Source of the DNA: Bacteroidales bacterium
Lineage (GTDB): Bacteria > Bacteroidota > Bacteroidia > Bacteroidales > UBA932
Assembly (NCBI GenBank): GCA_023230265.1
Contig: JALNXR010000094.1
Span: 1 to 7,594, forward strand
Length of the DNA: 7,594 nucleotides
Direction of reading: 5' to 3'
The notes beneath the pieces were generated by a model. The model did not search any database and was not told the origin of the DNA. It saw only the letters and a list, made by a program, of their open reading frames with translations. Each line of letters begins with the position of its first letter. The first letter of the stretch is position 1. The position numbers and the translations under genes are program-made. This document shows positions 6,978-7,594 of this stretch, in pieces.

Positions 6978-7011
6978 CAAATTTATGAATTTATTTAAAA
7001 CCTTTAACAAA
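6978..7011 (-). promoter_or_regulatory. Leftward Bacteroidota-type promoter (TTTG / TAnnTTTG)
   Basis: Read on the minus strand, TTTG at 7011-7008 is followed by a 22-base spacer and TAAATTTG at 6985-6978, an exact match to TAnnTTTG. The spacer is at the long end of the reported range. The -7 element overlaps the first possible ATG of the receptor gene (6985), so leftward initiation here would compete with receptor expression. It feeds only the candidate antisense RNA. Confidence 0.5.
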
Positions 7012-7594
7012 AAAAGGGCTTCTTTGTATCTGTCTTATTTGTACGCAGAGACATCGCCCGGAAAAGGAAAAAGCCAAAACAAACGTTATCAGAAAAGAAA
7101 TGAATTTTGGGAATTACAAAAACAACTGCTTATGAGAATAGGAGTACTGATAGTAATTCTGTCCCTTGGTTTTCATTTACTCTCCGCGAGTGAAGGTAAC
7201 AGCCAGAACATTGCAACAACCATGCTTTCAATTTCTATGAAAAAGGAAAGCATGAAAACAGCATTTCGGAAAATTGAAAAGCTTACAGATTTCCGTTTTG
7301 CCTACAACGAAACACAACTTGATCGCTATAAAGTATCTCTCAATGAGGGTACGCGATCTCTGGAAGAAATCCTGGAGTATATTTTATCGGATACGGAACT
7401 GGCATATACCGTACTGAATAATAAAATTATAATTCACAGGCAGGATGAAAAAGCCAGCGAAGCACTTGCCGATCCTATTGTCAGACAAAGTGATAACCAG
7501 AATATTGTCAAAGTGACCGGACGGGTCACTGATCTTAATGGCAACCCTTTACACGGCACTGCAATCCAGATAAAAGGGACCAAAAAAGGAGTGA
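6985..7594 (+). CDS. SusC/RagA-like TonB-dependent transducer, N-terminal part (3' end outside window)
   Basis: The frame is open from ATG 6985 to the window end (203 residues seen). From this start there is a ~50-residue basic N-terminal extension, then a hydrophobic core (about 51-66) and 'GNSQN' as the probable signal-peptide exit before Gln74. A second in-frame ATG at 7132 (Met50, 'MRIGVLIVILSLGF') would give a conventional signal peptide and may be the true start. Residues about 79-151 are an STN domain ('MKTAFRKIEKLTDFRFAYN' to 'LNNKIIIHR'), the periplasmic signalling module of FecA-type transducers. From about 176 a carboxypeptidase-regulatory-like domain begins ('VTGRVTDLNGNPLHGTAIQI'), as in SusC/RagA proteins, ahead of the unseen plug and barrel. 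The protein would import a ligand and signal to the upstream FecR/sigma pair. Family is firm, start uncertain, substrate unknown. Confidence 0.88.
   Translation, partial: MNLFKTFNKKRASLYLSYLYAETSPGKGKSQNKRYQKRNEFWELQKQLLMRIGVLIVILSLGFHLLSASEGNSQNIATTMLSISMKKESMKTAFRKIEKLTDFRFAYNETQLDRYKVSLNEGTRSLEEILEYILSDTELAYTVLNNKIIIHRQDEKASEALADPIVRQSDNQNIVKVTGRVTDLNGNPLHGTAIQIKGTKKGV

Noticed and set aside
1..7594. Mobile elements, CRISPR arrays, tRNA or rRNA genes
   Set aside because: No transposase or integrase, no spaced repeat array and no RNA-gene-like sequence was seen on either strand.

Overview
The window looks like a member of the Bacteroidota, probably Bacteroidales or a close relative. The reasons are a SusC/RagA-type receptor with an STN domain behind a FecI/FecR pair, exported proteins whose predicted mature N-termini begin with Gln, no clear Shine-Dalgarno sequences, A-rich leaders, and promoter-like elements of the TTTG / TAnnTTTG type. 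I cannot name a genus from sequence alone. Every gene seen lies on the + strand.

Region 1 (2-2099) holds two tandem TldD/PmbA-family (peptidase U62) genes. The first is cut by the window edge and shows only its C-terminal part, including the conserved Cys-Gly motif. The second is complete, carries a signal peptide and lacks both the HExxxH motif and the cysteine. They look like an exported counterpart of the TldD (active) / TldE (inactive partner) pair.

Region 2 (2100-5107) is a 284-base gap followed by a large exported S9-family serine peptidase with an intact Ser-Asp-His triad. Its leader is unusual: 80 bases without a single G directly before the start codon, containing three copies of an 18-base tandem repeat. 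Further upstream, short segments can form alternative hairpins.

Region 3 (5108-7594) is a cell-surface signalling and uptake locus: an ECF sigma factor, a FecR-type membrane anti-sigma factor, and the start of a SusC/RagA-like TonB-dependent transducer that runs off the window. In the known FecA-FecR-FecI scheme, ligand binding at the receptor is passed through its periplasmic STN domain to the C-terminal domain of FecR, which frees or activates the sigma factor to transcribe the receptor operon. A 19-base tandem repeat precedes the sigma gene and a 15-base perfect palindrome overlaps its stop codon. A peptidase next to a SusC-type system may hint at peptide or glycopeptide use, but the substrate genes lie outside the window.

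The most interesting signal is in the gap between fecR and susC. The minus strand carries a TTTG-N22-TAAATTTG promoter-like element, then about 80 bases ending in a perfect 12-bp hairpin and a T run. This is the layout of a small antisense RNA covering the 5' side of susC, comparable in position to the DonS-type cis-antisense RNAs described for Bacteroides fragilis polysaccharide-utilization loci.
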